NCBI GenBank assembly: GCA_964446285.1
Contig: CAYUNT010000002.1
Coordinates: forward strand, 1 to 64,000
DNA: 64,000 nt
Direction: 5' to 3'
Origin: CAYUNT01 sp964446285
GTDB taxonomy: Bacteria; Sumerlaeota; Sumerlaeia; SLMS01; CAYUNT01
How positions within the stretch are numbered: position 1 is the stretch's first letter; every line of letters starts with the position of its first letter. Position numbers and translations under genes: made by a program. The notes beneath the pieces are model-generated. The model worked only from the letters and a program-made list of their open reading frames with translations. It searched no databases and was not told the DNA's origin. Shown in pieces: positions 1 to 8,640 of the stretch.

Positions 1-70
1 TGGGCCTGAAGAAGAGAACGCTATATCCTGCAATCCCTGCTAATCATAGAAGGTTCACGGAATTGTCCTG

Positions 71-192
71 GTTGCCTGGCATGAACTGTTCAAAGTTACT
101 GGTGGCACGGGCATCTTGCCCGTGATTCCGGTGGCTTGGGCGTCTCGCCCAAGATTTTTCCGGCACTTTGAACAGTCCCTGAGTTGCCTGGC
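71..192. repeat. Nested hairpin element, two copies of repeat family R1
   Basis: Two perfect short hairpins stand side by side: CACGGGCA-TCT-TGCCCGTG at 106-124 and CTTGGGCG-TCT-CGCCCAAG at 135-153, each preceded by GGTGG. They are enclosed by a perfect 12-bp inverted repeat ACTGTTCAAAGT (85-96 and 165-176), which is in turn flanked by the direct repeat GTTGCCTGGC (71-80 and 183-192). The outer direct repeat looks like a target-site duplication, but that is inference. Related hairpins recur near 39084, 59405-59460 and 62931. No gene is supported in the first 336 bases. Confidence 0.75.
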
Positions 193-336
193 GTGCGTGC
201 CTTTCCAAAATGCGCCTCGCGCTTGCCACAGCCGCTAAATCCACCTTGCCCCGCCGTGTCTATGATATAGACGATGCAGTTGGGTTTGCGATAATCGCCG
301 CGGACCTTGAAAGAACCCCAACCAAGGATCGAAATC

Positions 337-1365
337 ATGTCTATGTCCACAAGTATATCGCTAAGCCAATGGGCGCGTTTGTATGACGCCGCTCAAAAAT
401 ACAAAACCATGGCGTGCTGGGAATGGATGTATGACAGCGACATTTTCGGGGTCCAGAACCCCCTTACGCAGGAGGTGGGGTATTGCTGCATCATGGGGCG
501 CAAGGGTGAGTTTTTCGCAATGGCGGTTTATCTGGGAACTCAAGGATTGGAGACCATCAATTCCATTCTTTCGGGCCGCCTTGGGCCAGGCAGCGACGAT
601 TTGATAGATGCGCAAAATTGCCTTATGCTTTCATTTGGAGGCCGCGAGGAAATTGAACCGCGGGATCATCAAGTCATCAAACAACTGGGCCGCCAATTCC
701 GCGGACGAACGGACTGGCCGTTGTTCCGCAGACACAAGCCCGGATATAGGCCGTGGTTTCTTGCTTCGGACGAAGTGGATTTTCTAGCGCTGGCCATCGA
801 ACAGGCGATGGAAGTCGCTCCGCGTGTGAAGGACAATCCGGATTTCCTGATTTCAGATGAGAAGGAACGCTACCTGGTTCGAGTCTCGGAATCCATCGAA
901 GGCAATCTATCCTGGCGCGATGAGTGGAAAAAACCGTCTGCCCTTATTCACAAACCGTTGGCAGTCCGGGTGAACGAAAGTCTGTTGAAACAGGCCTGCC
1001 AGGCGATCGAACAGCGAGGCGGAACCTGGTTGTATGACCTGTATTATGGACCGTTCACGATACAAGAGACGGAACCTCATTATTTGCCTCTCATGAGCCT
1101 GTGGATGGACCTCGATTCAGAGGCGATCCTGGGTTTTGAAATGACAGCCCCCGACGAGGGACTGGAGACACACGCGGAGTGTCTTCTTAAACTCGTGTGC
1201 AAATCGCATGTCTGCCCGGAAAAGGTCCTGGTTATGCGGGAACGCGCGGGCGAACTCCTTGCGCCACTTGCCAAGGAGCTGAATTTTCAACTCCTGATCA
1301 CCGAGCGGCTGCCCCCATTAGAGAATGCAAAACGCTCCATGAAGCAATTCATGTCCCGAGTCTGA
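337..1365 (+). CDS. DUF7309/DUF6930-like protein of unknown function
   Basis: A 342-residue soluble protein with no signal peptide or membrane segment. The N-terminal half (SQWARLYDAAQKYKTMACWE, then a block about recognising and grading input) resembles the family I remember as DUF7309, and the C-terminal half (from about residue 205, with WLYDLYYGPFTIQE and VLVMRERAGELLAPLA) resembles DUF6930. The two are commonly found together in one protein. I prefer the ATG at 337 over the TTG at 307, because AAGGA (324-328) sits eight bases before it. The biochemical role is unknown. It stands alone and converges on the GH4 gene downstream. Family names are from memory; the open reading frame itself is secure. 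Confidence 0.75.
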   Translation: MSMSTSISLSQWARLYDAAQKYKTMACWEWMYDSDIFGVQNPLTQEVGYCCIMGRKGEFFAMAVYLGTQGLETINSILSGRLGPGSDDLIDAQNCLMLSFGGREEIEPRDHQVIKQLGRQFRGRTDWPLFRRHKPGYRPWFLASDEVDFLALAIEQAMEVAPRVKDNPDFLISDEKERYLVRVSESIEGNLSWRDEWKKPSALIHKPLAVRVNESLLKQACQAIEQRGGTWLYDLYYGPFTIQETEPHYLPLMSLWMDLDSEAILGFEMTAPDEGLETHAECLLKLVCKSHVCPEKVLVMRERAGELLAPLAKELNFQLLITERLPPLENAKRSMKQFMSRV

Positions 1366-1401
1366 TAATTATCGGCATCTCGATGCTCTTTATGACCTCA
1401 G

Positions 1402-1436
1402 AAAAAGAAAAAGGGGCAGACCGGGAGGTCTGCCCC
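1402..1436 (-). terminator. Rho-independent terminator for the GH4 gene
   Basis: A perfect 10-bp stem GGGGCAGACC / GGTCTGCCCC (1413-1422 and 1427-1436) with a GGGA loop. Read on the minus strand the stem is followed by TTTTTCTTTTT (1402-1412). This fits termination of the minus-strand gene ending at 1487. A related hairpin occurs inside a coding region at 16633-16653. Confidence 0.8.
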
Positions 1437-1486
1437 ACATTTGCATCTTCTATTATGTGCTATGTCCGAACCGCCGCGGATGCGGG

Positions 1487-2824
1487 TTATTTCTTGAACT
1501 GCGGCAGCCAATCGGCCTGCGCGGCGAACATTTCGTCGGTCATCGCCTGGATTTCGTCGAGCGAGCACACGGCGGCCGTCAGCGGATCGTAGGCGAGCGC
1601 CCAGAATACCATGCGTTTGTCACCCGTCAGCGCGGCGCGGACGGCCATTTGCTGCACGGCCACGTTCGCGGCGTTCAGCGCGGCGCATTGCGGCGGCAAC
1701 TCGCCCACCTGGCACGGATGGAATCCGCTCTTGTCCACATAGCACGGAACCTCGACGCAGCATCCGCGCGGAAGGTTCGTGATGTGGCCGTCGTTGCGGA
1801 TATTGCCGTTGATGCGCGCGGTTTCGCCCGTCTCAAGCGCGTTCACGATCTTCGACCCATACTCGCGCGAGACATGCAGGTTGAGCGGCGTCTTGCCCGA
1901 GGCCATATCCTTCATTTCCTGCATCCAGTTGGCGCGGTCGCCTCCGTAGAGCTGTTTGATGAATCCCGTGCCGCCGTTCCAGCTGCCGCCCGGGCAATAC
2001 TTCTTGATGAGCGCGGGCCGTTTGCGGAACCACCAGTTGTATTCCGAGTTGTGGCCGCTCGATTCCGTAACGGCGTAGCCGAGGTGCTTGAGCATTTCGC
2101 AGCGTGTCGTATCTTCGCGATACACCTCGGGGCGCGCGGCGGCCTTGTGGATGTGCGGATAGGCGTCTTTGCCGTTCCAGCGGAATTGCAGATACCACGC
2201 CTGGTGGTTGATGCCGGCGCACCAGTAGTCGATGCTCGGGCCGGTTTCGCCAACGATCGGGTTGTCGATCGCGCCGATGCGCGTCGCCCACTGCCAGGCC
2301 GTTCCCTGAACGCTGTGGCAAAGACCGATGATTTTGGCGCCTGTCGTCTCGAACCCCGACAGGCAGAGCATTGCCATCGGGTTGGTGTATTGCAGCACCC
2401 AGGCGTTGGGGCAGATGCGCTCGATGTCGCGGAAAATCGCGACCATGACCGGGATCGTGCGCAGGGCGCGGAATACGCCGCCTGGGCCGAGCGTGTCGCC
2501 GATGCACTGGTTCACGCCGTATTTGAGCGGGATGTCGATGTCTTGCGAAATGACCTCGATGCCGCCGTGCAGGATCGAAACGATCACATAATCCGCGCCC
2601 TTGAGGGCCTTTTTGCGGTCCAGCGTGGCCTCAAGTTTGACCTTTTTGTGTCCGCCATCCTGGAGAATGCGGCGCGCCACGCCTTCGGCGTATTTCAGGC
2701 GCACGGGATCTACGTCCACCAGCGAGAATCGCGTTTCTTGAAGCGCGGGATACGAGAGAATATCAAACATGAGCTGGCGCGAAAACACAAGGCTTCCGGC
2801 TCCGATGATCACAACTTTCGGCAT
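1487..2824 (-). CDS. Glycoside hydrolase family 4 (alpha-glucosidase/alpha-galactosidase type)
   Basis: 445 residues, the usual size for GH4. The N-terminus KVVIIGAGSLVFSRQL is the Rossmann NAD-binding motif of this family, whose enzymes use NAD+ and a divalent metal in a redox-assisted elimination mechanism. Other family marks are the YTNPMAMLC segment near residue 145 and the GLCHSVQG segment near 168, whose Cys-His is the expected metal site, plus the GINHQAW block near 205. Substrate stereochemistry (alpha-glucoside, alpha-galactoside or glucuronide) cannot be read from the sequence. The protein is cytoplasmic. A divergent ROK regulator lies about 1.4 kb away beyond a pseudopilin gene, consistent with local sugar control but not proof of it. 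Confidence 0.9.
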   Translation of the reverse strand: MPKVVIIGAGSLVFSRQLMFDILSYPALQETRFSLVDVDPVRLKYAEGVARRILQDGGHKKVKLEATLDRKKALKGADYVIVSILHGGIEVISQDIDIPLKYGVNQCIGDTLGPGGVFRALRTIPVMVAIFRDIERICPNAWVLQYTNPMAMLCLSGFETTGAKIIGLCHSVQGTAWQWATRIGAIDNPIVGETGPSIDYWCAGINHQAWYLQFRWNGKDAYPHIHKAAARPEVYREDTTRCEMLKHLGYAVTESSGHNSEYNWWFRKRPALIKKYCPGGSWNGGTGFIKQLYGGDRANWMQEMKDMASGKTPLNLHVSREYGSKIVNALETGETARINGNIRNDGHITNLPRGCCVEVPCYVDKSGFHPCQVGELPPQCAALNAANVAVQQMAVRAALTGDKRMVFWALAYDPLTAAVCSLDEIQAMTDEMFAAQADWLPQFKK

Positions 2825-3046
2825 GGTAAAATTGGCTCCGTTTCGTCGGGAATCTCAGCAAAATGCGAACCGCCGCGCGCCCGGAATCCCGCGCAGGGAA
2901 TTGGCGGATTGGCGGCAGCCGGGCCGAGAGAATGCCCGCCTCGGGGGCGCTCGTCAAGGCCGAGCCGCGCCGGGAATCTGCGCCAAAACAGGCCCTCATA
3001 TCAGATTAATTGATGCGAACTGTGAAAAGGGCTTAAACGAATAAAC

Positions 3047-3072
3047 AAAAAAAAGCCCCGATTGCTCGGGGC
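3047..3072 (-). terminator. Rho-independent terminator for the pseudopilin gene
   Basis: A 7-bp stem GCCCCGA / TCGGGGC (3055-3061 and 3066-3072) with a TTGC loop. It is followed on the minus strand by eight T residues (3047-3054). It lies about 80 bases downstream of the pseudopilin stop codon. The rest of the 2825-3150 gap shows no gene. Confidence 0.85.
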
Positions 3073-3150
3073 CAAGGAACGGCAATCGGCAGCAAAGCCT
3101 GCCGGTCAAGGAGTGGGGTGATCCTAAAAGCCTATACGGAGATGGAATCG

Positions 3151-3777
3151 CTACTCGGCGTATTTCCCGTCGGAGAACTTCTGATTCCGCTCGATGTCGC
3201 CGACGCTCACCGTGCCGTTGGTCGCGTCGTAAATCACTTCCGTATAGGCAGGTTTGGAGTCTCCTGTGAAATCGCCATTGAAGATCAATTGATCGGGACC
3301 GCACGAGGTCAGACGCCACCAGCCATAGCGTTTCACGGAATACTCCTGATCGACAGGCTGGTTCGCATAGCGGGGGTCGTCGAAATTGCGGTAGTAATAC
3401 TGGCGGCTCCACCAGAAGGGATTCGGACGCCCCGCGCGAAAAACGTCCTGCAGAACGCTGGCGGAGGTCAGATACGCAGTAGGCGTCGTCAGCAGCGGCG
3501 GATTGAGGCCATTGACATCCCAGAGCTGATTGTAGGGCGGCTGGCCGTAGGGAGGGTATTTGTTGTAATCAACCCGGTAGGATTCGAGTGCGAGGGCCAC
3601 GTTGCGCATATCGCTGCGCACGCGCGAAACCTTCGAGCGCACTTGCGCCTCGAGGAAGTTGGGGATGGCGATCGCCGCCAGGATGGCGATGATGGCCACG
3701 ACGATCAGAAGTTCGATCAGGGTAAAGGCCCTCGCGCCTGCGAATATCTTCGTGGATTTTAGCGGATTGCTATTCAT
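3151..3777 (-). CDS. Type II secretion-like pseudopilin (prepilin-type N-terminal domain)
   Basis: 208 residues. A short basic leader is followed by the type IV prepilin motif ARAFTLIELLIVVAIIAIL, with Glu5 of the mature helix present, and then by IPNFLEAQVRSKVSRV. The C-terminal part (NKYPPYG, a Trp/Tyr-rich middle) is the pseudopilin globular domain. Cleavage and N-methylation by a prepilin peptidase would precede FTLIE; the residue before the cut is Ala rather than the usual Gly. The ATG at 3777 is chosen because AAAGGAGG (3787-3794) is correctly placed; an upstream in-frame ATG would add an implausible basic extension. No secretion ATPase or secretin gene is nearby, so its machine must be encoded elsewhere. 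A second pseudopilin is at 39749. Confidence 0.9.
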   Translation of the reverse strand: MNSNPLKSTKIFAGARAFTLIELLIVVAIIAILAAIAIPNFLEAQVRSKVSRVRSDMRNVALALESYRVDYNKYPPYGQPPYNQLWDVNGLNPPLLTTPTAYLTSASVLQDVFRAGRPNPFWWSRQYYYRNFDDPRYANQPVDQEYSVKRYGWWRLTSCGPDQLIFNGDFTGDSKPAYTEVIYDATNGTVSVGDIERNQKFSDGKYAE

Positions 3778-4059
3778 TGGGCGCTGCCTCCTTTGCGATT
3801 TGGCTTGGTGTTTCCCGCCGGAGCGTGGCGAGATAGTTTGTTGTTTCAATCAACTTATACAAGCACCCCCCGCGCGCCGTCAAGCGCCAAAACACAAGCG
3901 CGAAAAATAATTTCACCCCGCAAGGCGCCCGAGGTTTTCCCGTTGCATTCCGCCCATTCTGGCAATAAGTGATGTTTTGCCGCGCCGGGATTCTCCGCCA
4001 GACTCCGCCCTCGGCGATGGCTGGCGGGCAAACTTTAGCGCTGTTGCCGATGGGCAGAA

Positions 4060-4147
4060 ATGCCCCGTCACTTCGTTCCGGGTTCTGCAAGAACGAACAA
4101 GTCGCAAAGCACACTTCATGCGGAACCCCGAACGAAGTGGCGGGGCT
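4060..4147. repeat. Imperfect palindrome, repeat family R5 (copy 1)
   Basis: The left arm (CCCCGTCACTTCGTTCCGGG, followed by TTCTGCA, 4063-4089) and the right arm (TGCGGAACCCCGAACGAAGT, then GGCGGGGC, 4119-4146) are near-perfect inverted complements around a loop of about 30 bases. A second copy with the same arms lies at 13186-13354. Both copies sit in the gap between divergently transcribed genes. It explains spurious open frames here; the 3778-4246 gap holds no other gene that I can support. Confidence 0.75.
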
Positions 4148-4246
4148 GCAAAAGGTAAAAAGGCGCCTCGGCTTAATAATGGCATCAGTGTGCGCCCGCG
4201 CCTGGCAGCCCTTCACCTTCCTCATCGAAGGACGCTGGCACGCTTC

Positions 4247-5431
4247 ATGAAAATGCGCAAAATCAACACGGCCATCGCTTCTCGCATCAACCGCTCCTTC
4301 GTGCTTGCGCAAATTTACCGCCACCCGCTCATTTCACGCGCGGAACTGGCCAATCGCACCGGTCTTGATCGTTCCGCCGTCACGCACATCCTCAACCACC
4401 TCATCGAGTGCGGGCTGGTCGAGGAGGTGAAGAAGGGCAAAGCCGGCGCGCGCGGCGGACGCTGCCCCATCCAGTTGCAGGTTCGCTACGATGCCGCTTG
4501 CCTCATCGCCATCGAGATCGGCCTTGGCAAACTCACATGCGTCATCGCAAACCTCGAAGGGCGCGAACTGGCGCGCGACGAAATGGACATCGCCCGCGGC
4601 GAACCGCTGCTCGGCATCCTCGTCCGCTTTCTCGATCCCTTGCGCCGCCGCCGCCGGAAGCTCTTTCAGGACGCCGCGCTCATCGGCATCACCTGCCCGG
4701 GCGTGGTGGATAGCGCCGCCGGACGCATGGTGTTTAATATCTTTCACAACTGGCGCGGCGTGGATGTGGCCAGCCATCTCGAATCCCGATATGGCAAGCC
4801 GGTTTTTATGGAAAACGACGCCAACGCCGCCGCCATGGGCGAACTCTACAAACTCGGCCCCGCCCAGCAGGTCCACAGCCTGATTTATTTGTTCCTGCGC
4901 GCCTCGGCGCCCGGCGGACCCAGCCTGCTCGGGGTGGGCGGCGCCATTATCCTAAATGGCCGCCTTTGGCCCGGCGCGCATTTTTGCGCGGGTGAGGTCT
5001 CGGAAACCGTCAACGCCGCCTTTTCGCACATCATGCAGCAACTGCGCCAGCGCCTGGAAAAATCGCCGGGCGGGATGGGTGCTCCGCAAACCCTCGCGGA
5101 ACTCTTGCGGCTCGGCGAACAAGGCCATGCCGATTGCCAATGGGCGTTGAATGAGATTGCCGCACGGATCGGACAATTGCTGGGCGATTTTGCCTCGTTC
5201 CTGGATACACAAGGGGTTTTGGTGCATGTGCATCCCCCCGAGGGCACGCAATCGCTTGTTGAAAAAATCCGCGAGGCATTCGTGCGCAATTACCGCCTGC
5301 CCGGCAACGGATCGGTCGAGTTTTTGCCGCCACAACTAGGCGCAAAGGCCGTTCTGGAAGGGATCATCCGCCTTGCTTTGGAACGGGTTTTCATCCACGA
5401 CGCCACGCAAAATTCCATCCTGTTTCCCTGA
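4247..5431 (+). CDS. ROK-family transcriptional regulator (NagC/XylR type)
   Basis: 394 residues from the ATG at 4247. An N-terminal winged helix-turn-helix occupies about residues 18-80 (HPLISRAELANRTGLDRSAV), followed by the ROK sugar-kinase-like fold with ENDANAAAMGEL near 195 and the GVGGAIILNGRLWPGAHFCA segment near 230. Such proteins repress sugar-use operons and respond to a sugar or sugar phosphate. The usual ROK zinc cluster (CxCGxxGCxE) after the GAGE-like motif is not visible; a lone HFCAGEVSE stands in its place, so ligand binding may be altered. Upstream in-frame codons belong to the R5 repeat and are not used. It is divergent from the pseudopilin and close to the GH4 gene. Confidence 0.85.
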   Translation: MKMRKINTAIASRINRSFVLAQIYRHPLISRAELANRTGLDRSAVTHILNHLIECGLVEEVKKGKAGARGGRCPIQLQVRYDAACLIAIEIGLGKLTCVIANLEGRELARDEMDIARGEPLLGILVRFLDPLRRRRRKLFQDAALIGITCPGVVDSAAGRMVFNIFHNWRGVDVASHLESRYGKPVFMENDANAAAMGELYKLGPAQQVHSLIYLFLRASAPGGPSLLGVGGAIILNGRLWPGAHFCAGEVSETVNAAFSHIMQQLRQRLEKSPGGMGAPQTLAELLRLGEQGHADCQWALNEIAARIGQLLGDFASFLDTQGVLVHVHPPEGTQSLVEKIREAFVRNYRLPGNGSVEFLPPQLGAKAVLEGIIRLALERVFIHDATQNSILFP

Positions 5432-5459
5432 ACAATTCGAGTTTCCTTGAACAATCCGA

Positions 5460-5546
5460 GGCGGGTTTCCCGCCCTCCTGGCAACGCTGTGTGCCACCTT
5501 CTCTGTCGAGGGTCCCATAGGTCCCATTCGTCCTATAGGTCCCATT
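5460..5546. repeat. Convergent intergenic gap with short tandem GTCCCAT repeats
   Basis: Between the convergent ROK and mutS genes lies a GGCGGG-TTT-CCCGCC hairpin (about 5460-5475), followed by three imperfect copies of a TAGGTCCCATT-type unit (5511-5546). A similar GTCCCATTCGTC string recurs inside addA near 51750. Confidence 0.6.
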
Positions 5547-5584
5547 TTCGCTATTGGGGCAGCAGGCTTTCAGAAAAACAGGTG

Positions 5585-8500
5585 TTATTTTTCCGCCAGT
5601 TTCTTCAATTCTTGCAATAGGTTCAGGGCTTCAAGCGGCGTCAGGCGGTCGATTTGCAGGCCTCTGAGGCGTTCGAGGGCCGGATGCGGCGGCGCGTCGA
5701 ATAGCGAGAGTTGCACGGCGGACTGGCGCGCGGCCTCGAACTCGTCGAGAAACCCGAGCCGTCCGCCCCGGCGCCGCGGTTTGACCGGCGCGGACGAAGC
5801 CGCGGACTCTCCCGGCACTCCCTCCGCGTTCTCTGCGTTCCCCGCGTTTTGTGCGTTCTTCGCGTTCTTCGCGTTCTCTGCGTTTCCTCCCTTGCTCGCC
5901 CCCGCCCCGGAATCCACAGCAAGCGCCTGGCCGTTTTCAAGCGACTTGAGAATGGAGCGCGCCCGCCGGATCGCCCGCGCCGGCACGCCGGCCAGTTTCG
6001 CCGCGTAAATCCCATAGCTGCGGTCCGCCGCGCCATTGACGATCTTATACAAAAACACAATCCGCTCGGGGTCCTCGACGACCGCCACATTGTAATTGCG
6101 CAGCCGCGGCAGCCGCCCTTCGAGGTCGGTCAGTTCATGATAATGCGTCGCGAAAAGCGTTCGCGGACGCCGTCCGGGCGTGTTGTGCAGGTGTTCGAGC
6201 ACGGCCCAGGCGATCGAAATGCCATCGTAGGTCGAAGTGCCGCGCCCGATTTCATCGAGAATCACAAGGGATTTGTCCGTGGCGTTGTTGAGGATGTTCG
6301 CCGTTTCGAGCATCTCGACGAGGAACGTTGATTGCCCGCGCGCCAAGTGATCCATCGCCCCCACGCGCGTGAAAATGCGGTCGAGCAGCGCAATATCCGC
6401 CTCGCGCGCTGGAACAAACGACCCCACATGGGCCATCAGGGCGATCAACGCCACCTGGCGGATATAAGTGGATTTTCCGGCCATGTTCGGACCCGTGATG
6501 AGGCCGATCTGGCGCGTGTCGGAATCGAGCCGCGTATCGTTGGGCACAAACGGCGCATCGACCTGCACGGCTTCGAGCACGGGGTGGCGCCCGTCGCGGA
6601 TTTCGATGCGCCCGTCATCGTTGATGCGCGGACGCACGTATCCGCCCGCCAGCGCCGCTTCGGCCAGCCCAAGCAACGCATCGAGCCGCGCAAGCAGCCG
6701 TCCTTGCGCCAAAATCGCCTCGACCTGCGACGCCGTCTCCAGGCGCAGTTCCTCGAAAAGCCGCGCCTCCAGGCCGTTGATCCGCTCCTCGGCGTGGAGG
6801 ATGATTTCTTCCTTTTCCTTGAGTTCGGGCGTGATGAACCGCTCGCCGTTCGCGATGGTCTGGCGGCGCTGATAGTCGGCGGGCAAGTCGCCGATCTGGC
6901 GCAGTTGGGCGTTGGTCAGTTCAATATAATAGCCGAAAACCTTGTTAAATCCGACCTTCAGGTTGGGCAGATTGAGGCGCTGGGCCTCGCGCGCGCGGAA
7001 CGCGGCGATCCAGCCTTTCGTGTCATGCGCCACCGTCTTGATTTCATCGAGTTCGGCGTTCCAGCCCGGACGGATCACGCCGCCATCGCGCGCCGTGAGG
7101 GGCGGATCGTCCGTGAGGGCGCGGCGCAGGCGGTCTCGCAGCGGATCGAGCGGGTCCAGCCCTTCGCGCGTCGCGGCAAGCAATTCCGAGCGCGCCGGTT
7201 CGAGCGCGGCGGCCAGGCGCGGCAGACGGTCGAGCGCGGCGCGGATGGCCGACAAATCGCGCGGACCGGCCCGCCCGCAGGCCACGCGGCTCGCTACGCG
7301 CTCAAGGTCCGGCAGCCCCGCCAGCGATTCGGCCGCGCGCGAACGCAACGCCAGCGAATGGAAGAATTCCTCGACGGCATCGAGGCGGCGTTCAATTTCC
7401 GCGGCGCGCCCAAGCGGCGACAAAACCCACTGGCGCAGCAACCGCCCGCCCATCGCCGTGCGCGTGCGGTCGATCACGGCCAGGAGCGTTCCGTCGCGCC
7501 CGCCCGAATGCAGATTGCGCACAAGTTCGAGGCTGCGCTGTGTCACGGCGTCGAGCACCAGGCAGTCGTCCGTGCGCCAGACTCGTAACTCGCGCAGGTG
7601 GGCAATCGCGCCCTTTTGCGTTTCCTGGAGATAATCGAGCGCCGCGCCCGCCGCCCCAAGCGCCACGCTGAGATGCTCCGCGCCAAATCCTTCGAGGCTT
7701 TGGACGCCAAAATGGCGCTGGAGGAGGCGGCGCGAACGCGCGGGATCAAAGCGGTCGGCGGGGCGGCGCGTCAGGCGCGCGCGCGATTCGCCGATGCCTC
7801 CCACCGCGCCCGCTCCTCCCCCGCCGCTTCCGATTCCGCCTGTGGCCGCCGCCACAAACGCCTCGGGGAATCCTTCTGGCAAAAGGATTTCCGCCGGTTC
7901 GAGGCGCACGAGTTCCGAAAACACCTCTTCGCGCGCGCGCGGGCCTTCGAGTTCCGTGACGGCGAACGCGCCCGTCGAAAGGTCGGCGATGGCGATGCCG
8001 AACACGCCCTTTTCCGAAAAAAGTTCCAGGGAAGCGGCATCTGTGCGCGCGCTCGCTGTTTCCGGCGGCGAGACGCAGCCGCTCCCCCTCAGGCCGTTTT
8101 CCTCCCGTCCAAACAGGTCTTCCAAACCCGCAGGGGCGCCTGCCCCGCAAGTTTCATTTTCCGCCCCTCCGCGCGCGGGCTGCCAAGTGATCGCCATCAG
8201 GTAATTGTTCGCGCGATCATCCAGAATCCCCGGTTCGAGCGCCGTCCCCGGCGTGATGACCCGCACGATGTCGCGCCGAACCAGGCCTTTCGCCTGTTTC
8301 GGGTCTTCCATTTGCTCGGCGATGGCCACGCTGCGGCCCGATTTGACGAGTTTCGCCAGATAACTTTCGATCGCGTGATACGGAACGCCCGCCATCGCCA
8401 CTTCGCCGTCCACGCCCGCCGTTTTGCGCGTAACGACGATGTTCAGCAGCCGCCCGGCCTCGTCCGCGTCCTCGAAGTAGGTTTCGTAGAAATCCCCGCA

Positions 8501-8587
8501 TCGAAACAGCAATATGCAATCCGGGTGCTCTTGTTTCAAGCGCCGGAACTGGCGCATCATCGGAGTTGCCAAATCCTGCATACTCAC
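5585..8587 (-). CDS. mutS: DNA mismatch repair ATPase MutS
   Basis: 1000 residues, longer than the usual 850-900. It recognises mispairs and recruits MutL. The mismatch-binding domain I has the FRCGDFYETY phenylalanine-x-glutamate motif near residues 30-40. The Walker A motif GPNMAGKST is near 696, Walker B LVILDEIGRGTS near 774, and FATHYHEL follows. The extra length comes from low-complexity inserts: about 130-180 (Gly/Ala-rich), about 245-265 (Gly-rich), and a seven-unit Asn-Ala-x repeat at about 899-922 encoded by a 9-nt DNA repeat. The catalytic motifs are intact, so it is probably functional. The start codon abuts the minisatellite at 8588-8640. A second in-frame Met (MQDLATP) is two codons in and could be used instead. 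Confidence 0.97.
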   Translation of the reverse strand: MSMQDLATPMMRQFRRLKQEHPDCILLFRCGDFYETYFEDADEAGRLLNIVVTRKTAGVDGEVAMAGVPYHAIESYLAKLVKSGRSVAIAEQMEDPKQAKGLVRRDIVRVITPGTALEPGILDDRANNYLMAITWQPARGGAENETCGAGAPAGLEDLFGREENGLRGSGCVSPPETASARTDAASLELFSEKGVFGIAIADLSTGAFAVTELEGPRAREEVFSELVRLEPAEILLPEGFPEAFVAAATGGIGSGGGGAGAVGGIGESRARLTRRPADRFDPARSRRLLQRHFGVQSLEGFGAEHLSVALGAAGAALDYLQETQKGAIAHLRELRVWRTDDCLVLDAVTQRSLELVRNLHSGGRDGTLLAVIDRTRTAMGGRLLRQWVLSPLGRAAEIERRLDAVEEFFHSLALRSRAAESLAGLPDLERVASRVACGRAGPRDLSAIRAALDRLPRLAAALEPARSELLAATREGLDPLDPLRDRLRRALTDDPPLTARDGGVIRPGWNAELDEIKTVAHDTKGWIAAFRAREAQRLNLPNLKVGFNKVFGYYIELTNAQLRQIGDLPADYQRRQTIANGERFITPELKEKEEIILHAEERINGLEARLFEELRLETASQVEAILAQGRLLARLDALLGLAEAALAGGYVRPRINDDGRIEIRDGRHPVLEAVQVDAPFVPNDTRLDSDTRQIGLITGPNMAGKSTYIRQVALIALMAHVGSFVPAREADIALLDRIFTRVGAMDHLARGQSTFLVEMLETANILNNATDKSLVILDEIGRGTSTYDGISIAWAVLEHLHNTPGRRPRTLFATHYHELTDLEGRLPRLRNYNVAVVEDPERIVFLYKIVNGAADRSYGIYAAKLAGVPARAIRRARSILKSLENGQALAVDSGAGASKGGNAENAKNAKNAQNAGNAENAEGVPGESAASSAPVKPRRRGGRLGFLDEFEAARQSAVQLSLFDAPPHPALERLRGLQIDRLTPLEALNLLQELKKLAEK
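5824..5886. repeat. 9-nt tandem repeat inside mutS
   Basis: Seven imperfect units of GCGTTCTCT (variants GCGTTCCCC, GCGTTTTGT, GCGTTCTTC, GCGTTTCCT) lie head to tail. On the coding strand they give repeated Asn-Ala-x triplets in the MutS C-terminal linker. The same type of sequence appears at the 3' end of nusB (18452) and near 57108. Confidence 0.85.
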
Positions 8588-8640
8588 ATCTCTTCACTCA
8601 CAACTCGCCACTCACAACCCACAACTCACAACTCAAAACC
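8583..8640. repeat. CACAACTC minisatellite, repeat family R2 (copy 1)
   Basis: Imperfect tandem units of ACTCACAACTC / ACAACCCACAACTC fill the whole gap between the protease gene and mutS, overlapping both the protease stop codon and the mutS start. The same unit recurs at 38969-39046 (inside a coding region) and at 62861-62924 (opposite orientation). Confidence 0.8.

Noticed and set aside
1457..3013. 518-codon plus-strand open frame opposite the GH4 gene
   Set aside because: Shadow of an intact GH4 gene, with a valine/arginine-rich sequence typical of reverse reading.
3770..4324. 184-codon minus-strand frame containing QNPERSDG-like peptide
   Set aside because: The peptide is produced by the R5 palindrome, which gives a similar phrase at 13186-13354; not a gene.
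6332..7588. 418-codon plus-strand frame inside mutS
   Set aside because: Entirely within mutS on the opposite strand; no homology recognised.
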